DNA of 64,000 nucleotides from Casuarina equisetifolia (lineage: Eukaryota; Streptophyta; Magnoliopsida; Fagales; Casuarinaceae). This document shows positions 11,401 to 24,514 of the stretch, in pieces. Location of the stretch: the NCBI GenBank assembly GCA_028551475.1, contig CM052358.1, positions 27,554,853 to 27,618,852 of the forward strand, in the 5' to 3' direction. Each line of letters starts with the position of its first letter. Position 1 is the first letter of the stretch. The position numbers and the translations under genes are program-made. The notes beneath the pieces are model-generated. The model was given only the letters and a program-made list of their open reading frames with translations, was not told where the DNA came from and made no database searches.

Positions 11401-14400
11401 AGTCATTGGGCCAAGTGGGTAGAACTACAAATTCGCTTGTGCAAGATGCATTTAAATCTGATGTTGGTTCCATGGAAATTGACAATTCAGCGATAACTGT
11501 AGCTGCAAATGATCAGATTGGATCCCGATGGGATTGGGATGATGATGACAGAGGTGATGTGATTGGTATTGAAGCTCTTCTCTCCGAGTTTGGAGATTTT
11601 GGGGACTTCTTTGAAAATGATGCTTTGCCTTTTGGGGAGGTATTTTCTTATCCCTTGCTAATAGTTGCTGTTTTTGTATCAAAAGCTTGTTTTGGCCATG
11701 TTGATAGTTCTACTTTTATTAGAACCCTGAGTTCCATATCTGATCTATTGTTTTGTACTGAACTTTGGGTTACAAGATTTAATTATCAGTTAGATTATCA
11801 TTTTCCCCAGTTATCCCCTTTCGTTCTCCATTGGTTCCATATATTTGCTATGTTCATTTTTAGAAAACAACTAAGAAGGAACCGAGTAGACCTTGGTTAA
11901 TTAATGGATGGAAAATAGTGAAAAATATTAAAAAAATGTTCTAAAAAAAATTAGAACAACTAAAACCCTCTAGCACTATTACTAAATCAAAAAATATAAT
12001 TTACAGTCGGAGCGCATACTTATTTCTTAACAACTACGCAGTCAATAATAACACTTCAACACTTGTTGAAAGACACAGAGACATATATATCATGTCTTTC
12101 TATGTTGTGCCATCTGATCTATTTTCACAATCCTACTTATTGTAAGTATTGATGGGAAGTGAGAATCTGATATGTTGTTTGTAGGAAGACATGTATTAAA
12201 CTGAAACTTTGAGATCTAACTTGTCTATCGATTTAATAGCACTAACGTAGGGGTAGTAAAGGGGGGGAGCCAGTTCTTCAAGAGAGGGATGAAGGCAATT
12301 CGCTATCCATTATTTAAAAGTCACAGGGACCATTTCCCCATAGACTACTAGAAAAATGTCATATAACAGCTTTATGTCTTGACATGTCGAAAATGCAGGA
12401 TTATTTCATGTTTATTTTTCTATGGTCAAATGGTGAAGTGTGGGTTGACTAGACAGATCATACTAAAATTCTAGACCTAGCTATTGTGTGTGCATGTTTT
12501 TTTTTTTTTTTTCTCCTGTTCCTTTACAGCCTAATGATGTTCATTTCTTCCTTTTCCCGGAAGTAATCAAACAGTAAAACTCAAAGTTAATGATAGTCTG
12601 TAATTTATCCTTGCATAACCTCTATTCAACCAGCTCTTATAAATTGATCCATTAATTACGAGGAAACCCATGGACAAAAATGGAGAAAAGATAAGGTGAG
12701 ATTTACAAAGACATCTAAGGCAAAAATATTTGAAAGCTTTGTTGATAGAACACTCAAACAAGTACAATGTCTGATGTCTCAAGACTTTGCACAATGTGAA
12801 ACATTTAACCTGATGTCAGTCACCTCAAAAGGCTTTCAGGATTGCATTTTTGGTGTACAGTATCATTTGTCTGTTTGATGTGTTTTTTAATAGTTTCAAT
12901 GGTCTATCTCAAGCATCTGAAAGTATGCATATAATGTTACTTGCATTTTCTTTGCTCAAGAAGGCAGTTATCACATGGTAGTTACCTTTAGTAATCATAA
13001 ATTTTATATGTATATGTCAATCAGGCATCATAATATTTTCCCCTTCAAGTGATTCTGGTTCCACCCTTGCCCACATCTACACTCTAGCCTTTTTTTCTTT
13101 TTGTTTTGAAATGCTATTCAGGTGATGTGATTGATCTTTTGTTGAATCTGATGATGATCCTTTTTTGTGAAGCCCCCAGGAACTGCGGAATCACAGGCAC
13201 TCATGTATCCTGCACCAGATTGTGGAGATGTGCGTAGCAGTCCAGTTGGGATGATGGATATTTCTGATCAGATGCTATTGCCTGGGGGTTTTGCACCTTT
13301 TGACAGTCTTGATCAGCCGACAGTAGCCCAAGAGGAGTGTTTCAGCAAAAATCAAGAAGTCACTAATAGCAGTTTCTCATCAGGTCTAGTGAACCATACT
13401 CCAGCATCTTCTACAGGTGAGTTTGATCATATAATAAAAGCTGAGGCACTGATGACTGTTGCCCCTGAATATGGGGCTGTGGAAACCCCTACAAGTGAGT
13501 TTTCCTCATCGATTTTCAGAAGCCCATATTTTCCTAAATCTCGAAAAGTGGAGAGCTCCAATTCAAGCCCAAAAAATTACACATATGGTGCAACACCACC
13601 GTCTTCTCCTTGCTTTGATGGATCAGATGACAAGACTAGCATGTCCTTGAACTCAAAACCATGTACTGGAAAAAATGATGTGAGCCTTGTTATCCACTCA
13701 AAGAAATACTACACCCATGTAGAGAGTGGGAAGGAACAACCTTATAAAAGATCACTCGCAGGTAACAATGGTATTTCTGTGGCTGAAGGGCTGGCACCAT
13801 CTTCATTTTCTAATCTCAGCTCTACAAATGCTGTTAAATCTTCCCTGAGGAAAGTGCCTGAAGGCACCTCTGAACTAGCGCATTTCCTTCTGTCTTCAAA
13901 GACTGTGCTTGCAACAGAAGTTGAATGCCTTATGTTCCAGGCATCAATGTGTAGGATAAGGCACACTCTTTTATCTTCAAGTAGCATTATGCCTACTGGT
14001 TTGTGTAGGTCAAGTGGAAGTACTGTTTTGAATCAGCTGCCTGGTGAACAAAGTACCATGACGGATAACATATCTGTCAAGTATGAGGTCAAAAAGAAAG
14101 AATCTATACCAATTAGAATAGCCGGTGATATTGATGGAACGCTAGATGGGCAGCTAAATGCTCCTGTTGGGGTTTGGCGCTCTGTAGGAGTTCCTAAAGT
14201 TTCGAAGCCCTCAAATTCACTGACAATGGAGGTTAGCCCATCATTGCCTCATAATACATTCAAGGAGGAAGGTATCCTTTCTTTTGGGCAAATGCAACCA
14301 CTTCAGGAGCTTCTTGATGGAATGGCATTACTCGTTCAACAAGCTACTTCCTCTGTTGACTTGACTCTTGATGGAGATTATGGGGATGGTCCTTATGGTT

Positions 14401-17400
14401 GGCTTGCACTACAAGAGCAGTGGAAGCGGGGATTTTCTTGTGGACCTTCTATGGTTCATGCAGGTTGTGGAGGGACTTTGTCTTCTTGTCATTCCCTTGA
14501 CATTGCTGGCATGGAGTTGGTGGATCCGCTATCTGCTAATGTAAGCTTTTCTTTCTTAATATGTCACTTAAATGGTTGCTCTGTTTTAGGTAGCCTTGTA
14601 TTTCCTTAGGATCTGATACTTTTTTCTTGTACTGATATTGTGCTGCTTTGGATTTCAGTTTTAGTCACAGTCAAACCACATTTAGAAGCTTTGTACTGCA
14701 ACCATGTGAGAGAGAATATGAGAAATAGATTTTTAGATTTGAGTAAATTGATTGGAGCTGGTCTTGATTATAGTTCGATGTCATTCCTGAGGGTTGTTAA
14801 CTCAAAAGTCAGTGAGGATACAGTCATGTGGTAAATGATCATCACTCCACAATGAGATAATTTCAATTACAAGCTAAGGACCTTACAACCTGAGGTCCAA
14901 TTTTATGGTGAAAAGCTAGACTTGATTATCATTGTTGAAGAACCATGATATGGTCTTTTAAGTACATTTTATTTGGTTACCCATATAGAAGAATTTATTA
15001 TGCATTGATACTTATGTTTTGAGCTGCACACTGTCAAAGGCTTTGTTGCGGGATACCTTTTCAATAGGTAATACAATATATTATGTTTTTCTGTGTATAT
15101 TTGTTCTGGCTAAAGTAACTCTACAATTGAGATTAAGATGCTATGGATGTCAGTTCAATGTTTTGGTTAACTGTTGATTAGATGATGTGCTATCTACCGG
15201 TTTCTCCTTTTCGGGGCATGGTATGATGTGAAGTGTAATATGGCTGTGGGTTTGCAACCTTATGTGGATGATATCTTTATACAGGTTCACGCCTCTTCGG
15301 TAATTAGCTTGTTGCAGTCTGACATAAAGACTGCCTTAAAATCTGCATTTAGCATTTTGGATGGGCCGTTGTCTGTCACTGATTGGTGCAAAGGTCGAAA
15401 TCAATCAGGTGACAGCGGAAGCATGGTTGATGGCTTTTCTGCTGATTCCTCTATAAGTGAATGTAGAGAGTCTTCAAATACTGCAACTCTATCTGTTGGA
15501 GAACCAATGAGCCCATCCCAGTCTTCTGCTGCTGCCTCATCTTGCCTTAAAGGTATAATTGTGCTTGTACAGACATCATCGTGTTATTGAATATGTAAAT
15601 ACTAACAGCTTCACCATTGGTGCAGTACCTAGTGTAATGGATGCAGCTAAAGTAGATGAGACGTTCCAAAGGAGATCTAACCAAGAAATCTGTAATTCAG
15701 AGTCAGAGCAGCAACTAAGCACCCGGCTAAAACCAACACTATTTGTTCTTCCGTTTCCTGCTATACTTGTTGGGTATGATACCTTGTTAAACAATTAAAA
15801 ATGTTGACATCTGAAGATCAAATTATTTACCAAATAAATTTTGTTAGACGGAAACCTTTTTCCAACAAGCATGCACAATGGATCTATTCCTAAAGTGGAT
15901 TTCAACTTTTGGAAGTGTGTGAATGCATGAATGCTTCTCATTGGTTACCAATTAGTGTTTCATTACATCCTGTTGAAGATACAAACAATAATTCCAATTT
16001 TCACTAAAATTGTAAAATTTTTCTCATACTTGCCAGGTCGTTTTTATTATTATTCATTAGACAACCAAACATAACCATTAAAATCAATTATTATTCTATT
16101 AGCGTTATCGCATATGGAGATTTCATTGAAACTGTGATTTTTGTTATAGTTACCAGGATGATTGGCTTAAGACATCTGCAAGCTCCCTACAACTCTGGGA
16201 CAAAGCTCCTCTTGAACCATATGCTTTACAGAAGCCTGTAAGTTACTACGGTTGCTACACATAATTGTAATGCACCATCTTCTATGCCGTACATTTCTGT
16301 AATTTTCTTTCTGAAGGTCTTTTGAGAAATTTCTTTCTCATTAGTTGCTCCAACTTTGTTGTTCATAATTGTTGCAGATTATTTACAATGTTATTTGTCC
16401 AGACATTGATCCACTTACTTCTGCTGCTGCTGATTTTTTCCAACAACTAGGAACTGGTGAGTGGGTGGTTTTTTATACTTTAAATCTAAATTAATTGGCT
16501 ATTGCTTAATTCTTATATGCAGACATCTTAATTTTATTTTTGTTTGCTTGTTGCAACTGCTGAACGAAGGTTCTGTGTTTTAGCCTAGTACTGACGAGCC
16601 AACCAGATACGGATTATTTTCAATGCTATTTCTACTGAGAACAGCATCCTCTTTGATTGACATAAATAGAGGAGTAGCTCTTAAAGGCCACTTCTCTCGA
16701 CCCTATCTGCAGTTTGGTTATGCTGTTTGACGAGACTTCTTTTATGGTCTTCATCTTGTTGACCATAGTTTAGTCCTAGTTTATGTTTCTTAAGATAACC
16801 AAAAAGAAAAAGAGAAAAACCATTTATCTGCTCATAAATTCTTACTTTTCTTCTTTTTGTTCTTCCAGTCTATGAGACGTGTAAATTAGGTACTCATTCA
16901 CCACAATGTTTGGGGAACCAAATGGAAATAGATTCTGGAAAATGGACGTCTTCTGGTTTTGTTCTACTTGATTGTCCTCAGTCAATGAAGATGGAAAGCG
17001 GAAATGCTTCTCTTGTGGGCTCAATAAGTGATTATTTTCTCTCTCTTTCTAATGGTTGGGACTTGACAAGCTATCTTAAGACGCTTTCAAAGGCACTAAA
17101 AGGCTTGAAACTTAATTCATACTTGTCTACAAATCCAAAAGAAGGGAGCAGTGGTCCCTGTATGGTAAGTGGAAAGTATTTTTTGCTGTCATTTCATAGA
17201 TTAATCGTGGTGGGGGAAAGCTCACCCCCAAATGCATCTTAATGATGTCATCTTTTCAGTTCATGCAGTGCTCTGGTGTTGATTTACTTTGCCAATCAGT
17301 TAACCAAGTTCTTGGTGTCTTATATGCAGGTAATATATGTTGTATGCCCCTTCCCGGAGCCCACTGCAGTTCTACAAACGGTTGTTGAATCTTCTGTTGC

Positions 17401-20081
17401 TGTCGGATCAGTCATTCTCCAATCAGATAGAGAGAGAAGATCAATTTTGCATAGCCAGGTTGGGAAAGCCTTAAGTTGCTCAGCAGCAGTGGATGAAGCA
17501 ACAATGTCAAATGTTCTAGTACTTTCAGGGTTTAGTATTCCTAAATTGGTACTACAGATTGTGACAGTTGATGCCATTTTTAGAGTTACAAGTCCACTTA
17601 ATGAGCTCGTAATTCTTAAGGAAACTGCCTTTACTGTCTACAACAAGGCCCGTCGAATTGCACGAGGATCCTCCAATGATATGGTCCATTCGTCGTCATT
17701 ATCTAGCAGATCTCCCTCAGTCCTTACACAAATGTCTCCTCCGATTTCAGGGATGTGGAAGGACTGTGTGGGTTCTCGAATTGCTGGGCATTCCCTTCCA
17801 AGGGAGGGTGAAATGGATGCTAGCCTGAGGTCTGGTGTTTGGGATAATTCTTGGCAAACAACAAGGACTGGAGGTTTAAGTTGTGAATTAACTAGACCTG
17901 GGGACTATAACCTTCAAGAAGAAATTCATTACTTGTTTGAACCTCTTTTTATTCTTTCAGAACCTGGTTCTGTGGAGAATGGTGTTTCACCTGCATTATT
18001 TGGTAATATGGTGTCAGAATCTTCAAAGCAATTGTGTGATGATAGTTCTGGAGCCTTTATGCAGGGTGCAAGTTCAGATGCTGGATCATGTTCTCAACTT
18101 GATGGTTCTGAAACTGATGGCTTTGGATCCAGCCATCAAAAGTCTCCCCCAAGCCTACATTGTTGTTATGGGTGGACAGAGGATTGGCGTTGGCTAGTAT
18201 GTATCTGGACAGATTCAAGGGGAGAATTGCTTGACAGCCATGTATTCCCCTTTGGTGGAATTAGCAGTAGGCAGGACACAAAGGGCCTGCAATGCCTTTT
18301 TGTTCAAGTTCTGCAGCAAGGCTGTCAGATACTTCAGGCATGTTCCTCTCCTGATATTGGTATTGCCAAGCCTAGAGATTTTGTGATCACACGCATTGGA
18401 AGTTTCTTTGAACTTGAATATCTCGGTATATGACTTTCTTCCATTATCTTATCTTTCTAGACCTCTACATTTTCTTTACTTCGTTGGTATTGAAATTATA
18501 ATTTTTGTTTTGTTGTTTTGATTATAAACAGAATGGCAAAAAGCCATTAATTCAGTTGGGGGGTCTGAGGTGAAAAAATGGCCCCTGCAACTGCGACGGT
18601 CAATGCGTGATGGAATTCCTGCGAGCAGTAATGGAACTTCGTTACAGCAACAGGAGATGAGTTTGATTCAAGACAGAGCCCTACCTTCCTCACCTAGTCC
18701 TTTGTATAGCCCTCACCCCAAAGCTTCTGGCTATATGAAAGGTGGGTTAGGACAACCTGGTGCAAGAAAGCAGCTTATAGGAGGGCACTCTGTTGTTGAC
18801 AGCTCAAGGGGCTTGCTCCAGTGGGTCCATAGCATCAGTTTTGTCGCTATTTCTGTTGACCACTCGTTACATCTAGTTTTTCCAGCAGATTCACCATCTC
18901 CTGGTAAGTTGTCGCTCTCTCATGTACTTCCATGCCCTGTATATCTTTGATGTGTTCATCTTATCATAAAGCAAAGTAATATGAGCCATTCATGAACCAT
19001 TAGAAGCTTGGGTCTTGAGCATCTGCACACCAATTTTCTCTGCTTACTACTTTGATAATCTCATTAGAGCATCTTGCATTCATGCTGTTTACTGTATTTC
19101 TGTTTGCCATCTCTTGACCTGAGCGAGTATTGAGTTTGTTCTCGTTTCCTCTGTTGCTGAATTACTTAGACTTCACACTGCTGCATTTAACCAATGAGTT
19201 TGCCCACCATCCCAATCTTTACAGGTAATGAGATATCTTTTGGGTGAGAGCACTTCTGTGTATGAGAATACTACTGTTAACCACAGATTCATTTGTCTAT
19301 ATGGAAACCTTCTCAGCTGTGTTGTACACCATTGAAACAATGGTGGATATAGTTATGTTATAGCTTGTTCATATGCATTTTTAGTTTCTGGACACTTTCA
19401 AATAATATGCAGAGCTTGAATTACGGTTAAGCTCTTCATATAAAGATATTCAATTTCCATATTGACGGGAAATACTTTGCAGGTGGCAGTGGCGTGGGAC
19501 CATCAGGATATCTTGAAGGGTTCACCCCTGTAAAGTCTCTTGGTTCTATGTCTGCTTCATACATTCTGATCCCGTCACCCAGCATGCACTTTCTCCCTGC
19601 CACGCCTCTTCAGCTACCGACATGCCTCACTGCCGAATCACCTCCTTTGGCCCATCTTCTTCACAGTAAAGGCTCTGCGATTCCACTTTCCACCGGCTTC
19701 ATTGTCTCAAAGGCTGTACCATCCATGAGGAAAGACTACAGAAGTGGCATGAAAGAAGAATGGCCTTCGGTTCTTTCTGTCAGTCTTATTGATTATTATG
19801 GAGGCTCTAGCATCGTCCAAGACAAAGTTGCTCGAAGCATTAATAAACAGGGAGGTCGGACTTTAAGCTCGGAGGCTAAAGATTTCGAAACCGAGATCCA
19901 TCTAGTTCTTGAGTCTGTTGCAGCAGAGCTTCACGCACTATCATGGATCACTGTGAGCCCAGCATACCTGGAACGACGAACCGCATTACCATTCCACTGC
20001 GACATGGTTTTAAGACTAAGGAGGCTGCTTCATTTTGCTGATAAAGAGCTCTCTGAGCTGTCAGACAAGTCCCATGTGTAG
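2489..20081 (+). CDS. MED13: Mediator of RNA polymerase II transcription subunit 13 (MED13)
   Basis: MED13 is the large subunit of the CDK8 kinase module that docks on the core Mediator in the nucleus; in Arabidopsis it is GRAND CENTRAL/MACCHI-BOU 2, which acts in embryo patterning timing. I join 22 exons: 2489-2512, 3720-3787, 3899-4037, 4136-4222, 4338-4435, 4508-4588, 5094-5171, 5289-5368, 7058-7136, 7247-7573, 8478-8537, 8978-9224, 11370-11639, 13173-14540, 15285-15552, 15626-15773, 16150-16237, 16378-16456, 16869-17164, 17330-18425, 18532-18903, 19483-20081. They give 1983 residues, slightly longer than the roughly 1900 I expect. The start MWTNVFKIGG, the N-terminal block with TNSFVGPWDPSQGL (Med13_N), the acidic WDWDDDDRG and LSEFGDFGDFFENDALPFGE, and the C-terminal half from VIYVVCPFPEP (residue about 1296) to the end (ALPFHCDMVLRLRRLLHFAD) identify it. 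The first coding exon is only 24 nt. A serine-rich repeat lies at residues about 398-420. No breaks are seen. Confidence 0.96.
9048..9112 (+). repeat. Coding trinucleotide repeat (poly-serine) in MED13 exon 12
   Basis: An imperfect AGT/AGC/AAT triplet run encodes a serine/asparagine/isoleucine low-complexity tract inside MED13, at residues about 398-420. Because it is triplet-based, changes in unit number keep the frame. It sits just after the conserved N-terminal block, in a region expected to be a flexible linker. Confidence 0.85.
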
Positions 20082-20260
20082 GATAAACATTAACACAGTA
20101 GAAAATGATTTTAGGCTGGTTCTTAGTGGAGATTTTACTGAAAAGATGAATGCCAAAATGAGCATTGAATAGGCTGTGCTATAGTCTGTCTAATATTCTA
20201 ACCTTGTATAATAATTGTAATCTGTAATCTGTATATGTAATTTTGTCCCCTTGATCAGCA
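20082..20260 (+). other. Probable 3' UTR and polyadenylation region of MED13
   Basis: The sequence after the MED13 stop is AT-rich and has AATAAT at 20210-20215 followed by several TGTAAT phrases, the usual loose arrangement of plant far- and near-upstream poly(A) elements. The exact cleavage site cannot be read. Confidence 0.4.
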
Positions 20261-20474
20261 ATTTTGAATTCCTAGAAAGCAATTGAACACTAGAAATAGT
20301 TAGGTCTAACAGGAGTAGCTTTGACTCTCATGTCGAGTGTATATGAAAACTTAGGACAGCTGATATTTTCTCAAGCTAACGTGATTCGTAGATCTCATTT
20401 TTGCAATACTTATTTCATTGCAAACTGAAGAGATTTTAGTAACTCTAGATTGCAATTTCCACAGCCCTCTTATT

Positions 20475-20594
20475 CTTCATGAATGGTTTGTAGTGCTGCA
20501 ATAAAGACGGACATGTTCTTGAAGTAACTTTGTACTTCATGAATGGTTTGTAGTGCTGCAATAAAGACGGACACGTTCTTGATGTAACTTTGTA
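20475..20594. repeat. Tandem duplication, two 60-bp units
   Basis: Units 20475-20534 and 20535-20594 differ at only two visible positions (ACATGTTC versus ACACGTTC, and GAAGTAAC versus GATGTAAC). Each starts CTTCATGAATGGTTTG. It lies about 400 bp beyond the MED13 stop, outside any gene I can support. Confidence 0.95.
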
Positions 20595-23520
20595 CTTCTC
20601 TGTCTGAATGACTTACTGTTGAGTGGTATTGGTTGGATTCAGACAAATGGAATTTAGGAATATGGGATGTTAAACTCAATGCTTAGATACTGAGTACCCT
20701 GGTAGTCAACCATTGGGCTATTAGCCTATTGATGTTAATTGATGTATTATCTATTAGTAGTATACCATCCATAAGCTTTTGGGGGGTAAAATGGTCCTTT
20801 GGACAATTGGGTTTTCTAGAATACCCTTACAATACCTAGATTATTACTGCTGGCCAACAACTCAATGACAAAGTTGGTGGTGAGCAATTCTTTTGTTGTT
20901 TTTTTTTTTATATAACTTATATTTCTTGCTAGTTTATCACTGAGTCAACCAAACAAAAAATTTTACAATAAATTTGAATAAATTGTTGTTAGAAGAGAGA
21001 TTATTTCAAATCATATAAATCATTGAAATTATTTGTGAAATGGATTTAGTGGTTACCAATTGGAAACGGATTACAAAACGGATGACATGAAAATGCTTTT
21101 ACTAAAAAGTAATACCCATTGGAAGATAGAACCTCTTTTCCGAAAGAAAGAAAAAACAGAAGCGAAGTAAGATGGTTAGCACCAATTGTTGGACCCCATT
21201 CATTTCAGAACCTTGGCGTAGAGACAAAGCCGACCCCAGTCAAGCCACTCTTGTGCGATGTTCTGTCCTCTGCCTTAATCATCTGTGCAGAATAGACCCC
21301 ATGTGCAAGCCGTATGATTGACCTTTCTCCATTTCACTCAATTTTAGACCACAGCAAAGCAAACCACAAGTAGGAGGTATCTTTTTGGGTGGATGCATGT
21401 GGTGGTTGTGGACACAGGATATGGATGGAGAAAAAAATAAGATAATAATCAACTTAATGAAGAGAGGATCCCTAAGTACAGAGCATACTAAGAGGATGAA
21501 CACCTGTGAGAGAGTAAATAATGTAGTGGAACTCCAAGGAAAGATGTTTAGTTTATAGTGGTGAGTGTAGGATATATTCTTACAACTAAGGTATTGTGAG
21601 AGAAAATGTTTATTAGGTTCAAGCATGTAATCATGTTGGTGACGTCTTAACAATTACATTATAGATATGTTTAAACATCTTTGTTTAGAAACATTAAATC
21701 CTTCCATGCATATATCTGTTGAGAAAAAATTGGAGGTTTCCAATCTTGGTCTTCTCACATGTATAGCTAGGTTTTGTAATTCTAAGAATAAACCTAAACT
21801 TCTCTATGTGCATAGGCATTTGATTTTATCTAATGTAATACTTTTTCCAAACAAATTTTGTACCTTGTGACTTCTGTTTTTGGTAATTTTATGTAGATTT
21901 TAACTTAAGAACTTAAAATAGAGGAGTTCGGTTGTCTTTTCAACAGTGGTTGTTGTCGAATGGTCCCAATCGGACTTGGACCCCAGCAAGCATGTGCAGT
22001 CAAGTCTGTTCACATCTTCATATCAAAACTGGTCTTGGCCGCTGTTCCAGTTCAATAATATGTTTGGTTTCCATTTTCCTGAGGTTCTGGATTCGGTGGA
22101 ATGGAATCTCTTCTCTAAGGGCAACAATGATGCCCTCTTTATTAATAATTTTTTTTTTATATTCGTTTTATATGTTTTAATATTCTCTTTCTTGCCAGTT
22201 TTATAAGAAAAGTTAGCAGATCTAAACACGACATCACTTTCCAAAAGTTGTAAAAAAAAATCCCAAAAAAAAAATAAGGAAAAAGATCTGTTCCTTTTCT
22301 TCTTCTTCCTCGTTTCTACATGTTAGAAGAAAAGTTATCAGAAGTCAGCATCACCCGGATATGAATCAATGATATCCACGTCCATTCCTCCTTGAATATC
22401 TTCATCTACCCATGTGGTTGTTGTTCACCACTACCACAACCTTCAAGTAATTAATAATTCCCTAGATGATGATAGACCCCATTTTGAAACTTCATTTAAG
22501 CCTATTAATAACTTATGGGATATAAGTCTGAATTAGCTGAATCTCATATGGGATTGCTCATGGAATCTTCTTTATAAGGAAAAGCGGAAAAAGAAAAAAA
22601 ATATTCCTTGCATTTTAGTATAACGTTTGAATATTATTAATTTTTTAATATAGTATTAGTGTCAAATGTCATTTTAGTAAAATGTGGATACAACCTAAAA
22701 ATTCAGAAAACAATGAGTTATTTGGATTCTACAAAGCCTAATTCTTAAGCTTACATGAGAATACAAAGAGAGGAAAAAAGATAAAAGATTTCCATTAATA
22801 TTTATAATTGAGTTATGGGTGTTACAAACATACAATAAGAATCGAAATTTAAATAAAGAGCTTTGTGGAAAGTGTTACATAAACTTTATATTGTCTAAAT
22901 TTTGTTTAAAGGTCTAGTTTATACTTACAAAAACCTTCACTTAACTTCTTAGTAAAATTAACTTTTTAATAAGGCTATCCAGTTAAGTCACCCTCCACTT
23001 CTTTAACTATCATGGAACTGAAGACTCAACAGTTGAGATCCAATGCCTCTAAATTGAGCGAGTCCCAACTCCTAAGGGAAACCAACACGCCACAGAAACG
23101 TGACTCTGAGAAGCTGCCATGAGAGGGACCAGTTCCCACATCTTGCTTCAGACATACTTTCTGTTAGCTTCAAATTTTGCTTTTAGACTCCATTTGGAAT
23201 CCTCCTTTTTGCATTCTGAATTCACATGCTTCTCATGGCTATGCCATCAATAACCAGCAATATTTAGGCCCTACAGCTGCTTTATATCCCTTTCTGCAGA
23301 ACTACAGCTCAGGACCAGTAAGCTTCTTCCATGGAGTTTTTTTCCTTCTTCACTTTCCAATAATAGTAACTTCTTTTTTTAGCTCACACAACTATCCAGA
23401 TGCCAAACCCGAATTGAAACTAGGCACCTGCTTACTATTGAGCTAGGCTCTTGTCAAGCCTGACAATAGTAATTCAAAATTCTTTTCTATCACCTTAGAA
23501 ACTAATGTACAAGAAAATAA
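20595..23520. other. Intergenic DNA without a recognised gene
   Basis: Only short frames occur and none resembles a known protein or shows exon-like borders. The DNA is AT-rich with homopolymer runs (A and T tracts near 22140-22280). The longest minus-strand open frame (124 codons, 21279-21653) has no recognisable motif and low-complexity hydrophobic content, so I do not call it. Confidence 0.6.
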
Positions 23521-23521
23521 T

Positions 23522-23957
23522 TTTATTACATAAAATGGATCAGAGATACAAATGATAGGACATGATGAAGGAAAAGTACGAGTAAGAGACCAGAATCAAC
23601 CATCCACCACCAGTCAGAACATCCATCCTTGTGTCTCTTTATTGGCCTAAATCTAACCCATATAGAAGGACAAAGAAATATACGATCAAATAAATTTATA
23701 TTACATCGCAACAAAGTAACACATCAATCACAACCAACCAAATCCCAACATCACATGATCACAATAAACAACAGTTAAATTAACCAAAACTCCCCAAGAA
23801 TAATGACAAAGAAAATCCAAACCCATTTCCCTTCATCTCCCAAAGTCACGAACTGCTCAAATACATATAAGTTTGGAGAAGAAGAGAAATGGGTTGAAAG
23901 AGAAATGAACCATAATGCTGTCTATCTATGTGGGTCATTGGAATTGACCACCATAGC
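23522..23957 (-). other. Probable 3' UTR of the arabinogalactan peptide gene
   Basis: On the minus strand this follows the stop of the arabinogalactan peptide gene. An AATAAA on the minus strand (TTTATT at 23522-23527 on plus) lies at its far end and is a plausible poly(A) signal, giving a 3' UTR of about 430 nt. This is inferred from position only. Confidence 0.4.
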
Positions 23958-24137
23958 TCAGAAGAACAAGCCAAAAGCCAGAGATGCAAGAGACGCAACG
24001 AAAGTGGGCACAAAGATGGAAGCATCGGATGTTGGGCTTGGCGCCGGAGCGTCAGCTGCAGCAACTTTCTCCACGGAAGACATGGCCATCAAGACCACCA
24101 CCAACATTGCCACAAAAAGCTTCTTCATTGCCTCCAT
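23958..24137 (-). CDS. Arabinogalactan peptide (short GPI-anchored AG peptide)
   Basis: A single-exon gene for 59 residues. It has the three-part layout of AG peptides (the Arabidopsis AGP12/13/14/21 class): an N-terminal signal peptide (residues 1 to about 28, MEAMKKLF then a Val/Leu/Met-rich core ending VAAA); a tiny mature core DAPAPSPTSDAS with Ala-Pro/Ser-Pro sites that become hydroxyproline and carry arabinogalactan; and a hydrophobic C-terminal tail (IFVPTF through AFGLFF) that is exchanged for a GPI anchor, probably at the Ser/Asp/Ala-Ser region. The product is expected on the outer face of the plasma membrane or in the cell wall. A second in-frame ATG is at codon 4; I chose the first because related peptides begin MEAMK. 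A TATA box about 150 nt upstream supports transcription in this direction. Family recognition is confident; the individual member is not. Confidence 0.88.
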   Translation of the reverse strand: MEAMKKLFVAMLVVVLMAMSSVEKVAAADAPAPSPTSDASIFVPTFVASLASLAFGLFF

Positions 24138-24285
24138 TTCTCTGAATGCTGGTTGAAAGGTGACTCCTTTAAGCTTCTAGAGAGAACGAGAGAAGCTCTA
24201 AAATTCCCTCTTGAAAGATGGGGATTTCCTTTAGCAAACAGAGGAATGGTAGTGAGGCAATGAAGCCAATGGCTATGGCTGTGGT

Positions 24286-24293
24286 TATTTATA
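24286..24293 (-). promoter_or_regulatory. TATA box of the arabinogalactan peptide gene
   Basis: The minus strand reads TATAAATA here, about 150 nt upstream of the ATG at 24137. A start site about 30 nt downstream would give a leader of roughly 120 nt, normal for a small plant gene. Confidence 0.6.
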
Positions 24294-24462
24294 AACCAGA
24301 GAGAGGGAATGCGAACGTTGGAGGTGACACAGTACAGGTTGGCTTTGCCATTGTTGTCATACAGCTGTCCAATATTGCTTTGTGCATCCCCACCTTTGCT
24401 GTCTTCTTAACTACTGTTTTGTCATCTTTGTTTGAAGTATTTCCCACTTTTAATTTTAGTTT

Positions 24463-24464
<2 letters not shown>

Positions 24465-24514
<50 letters not shown>

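Noticed and set aside
17260-17329. Extra MED13 coding segment starting FMQCSGVD
   Set aside because: Its 70 nt would shift the frame and destroy the conserved VIYVVCPFPEP block; kept only as a possible alternative splice product.
21279-21653. Minus-strand 124-codon frame
   Set aside because: The longest intergenic frame, but without motif, with erratic composition and no visible promoter or homologous pattern.
22023-22244. Overlapping frames on both strands around 21932-22244
   Set aside because: Mutually overlapping short frames with low-complexity ends next to A/T homopolymers; no coding signal.
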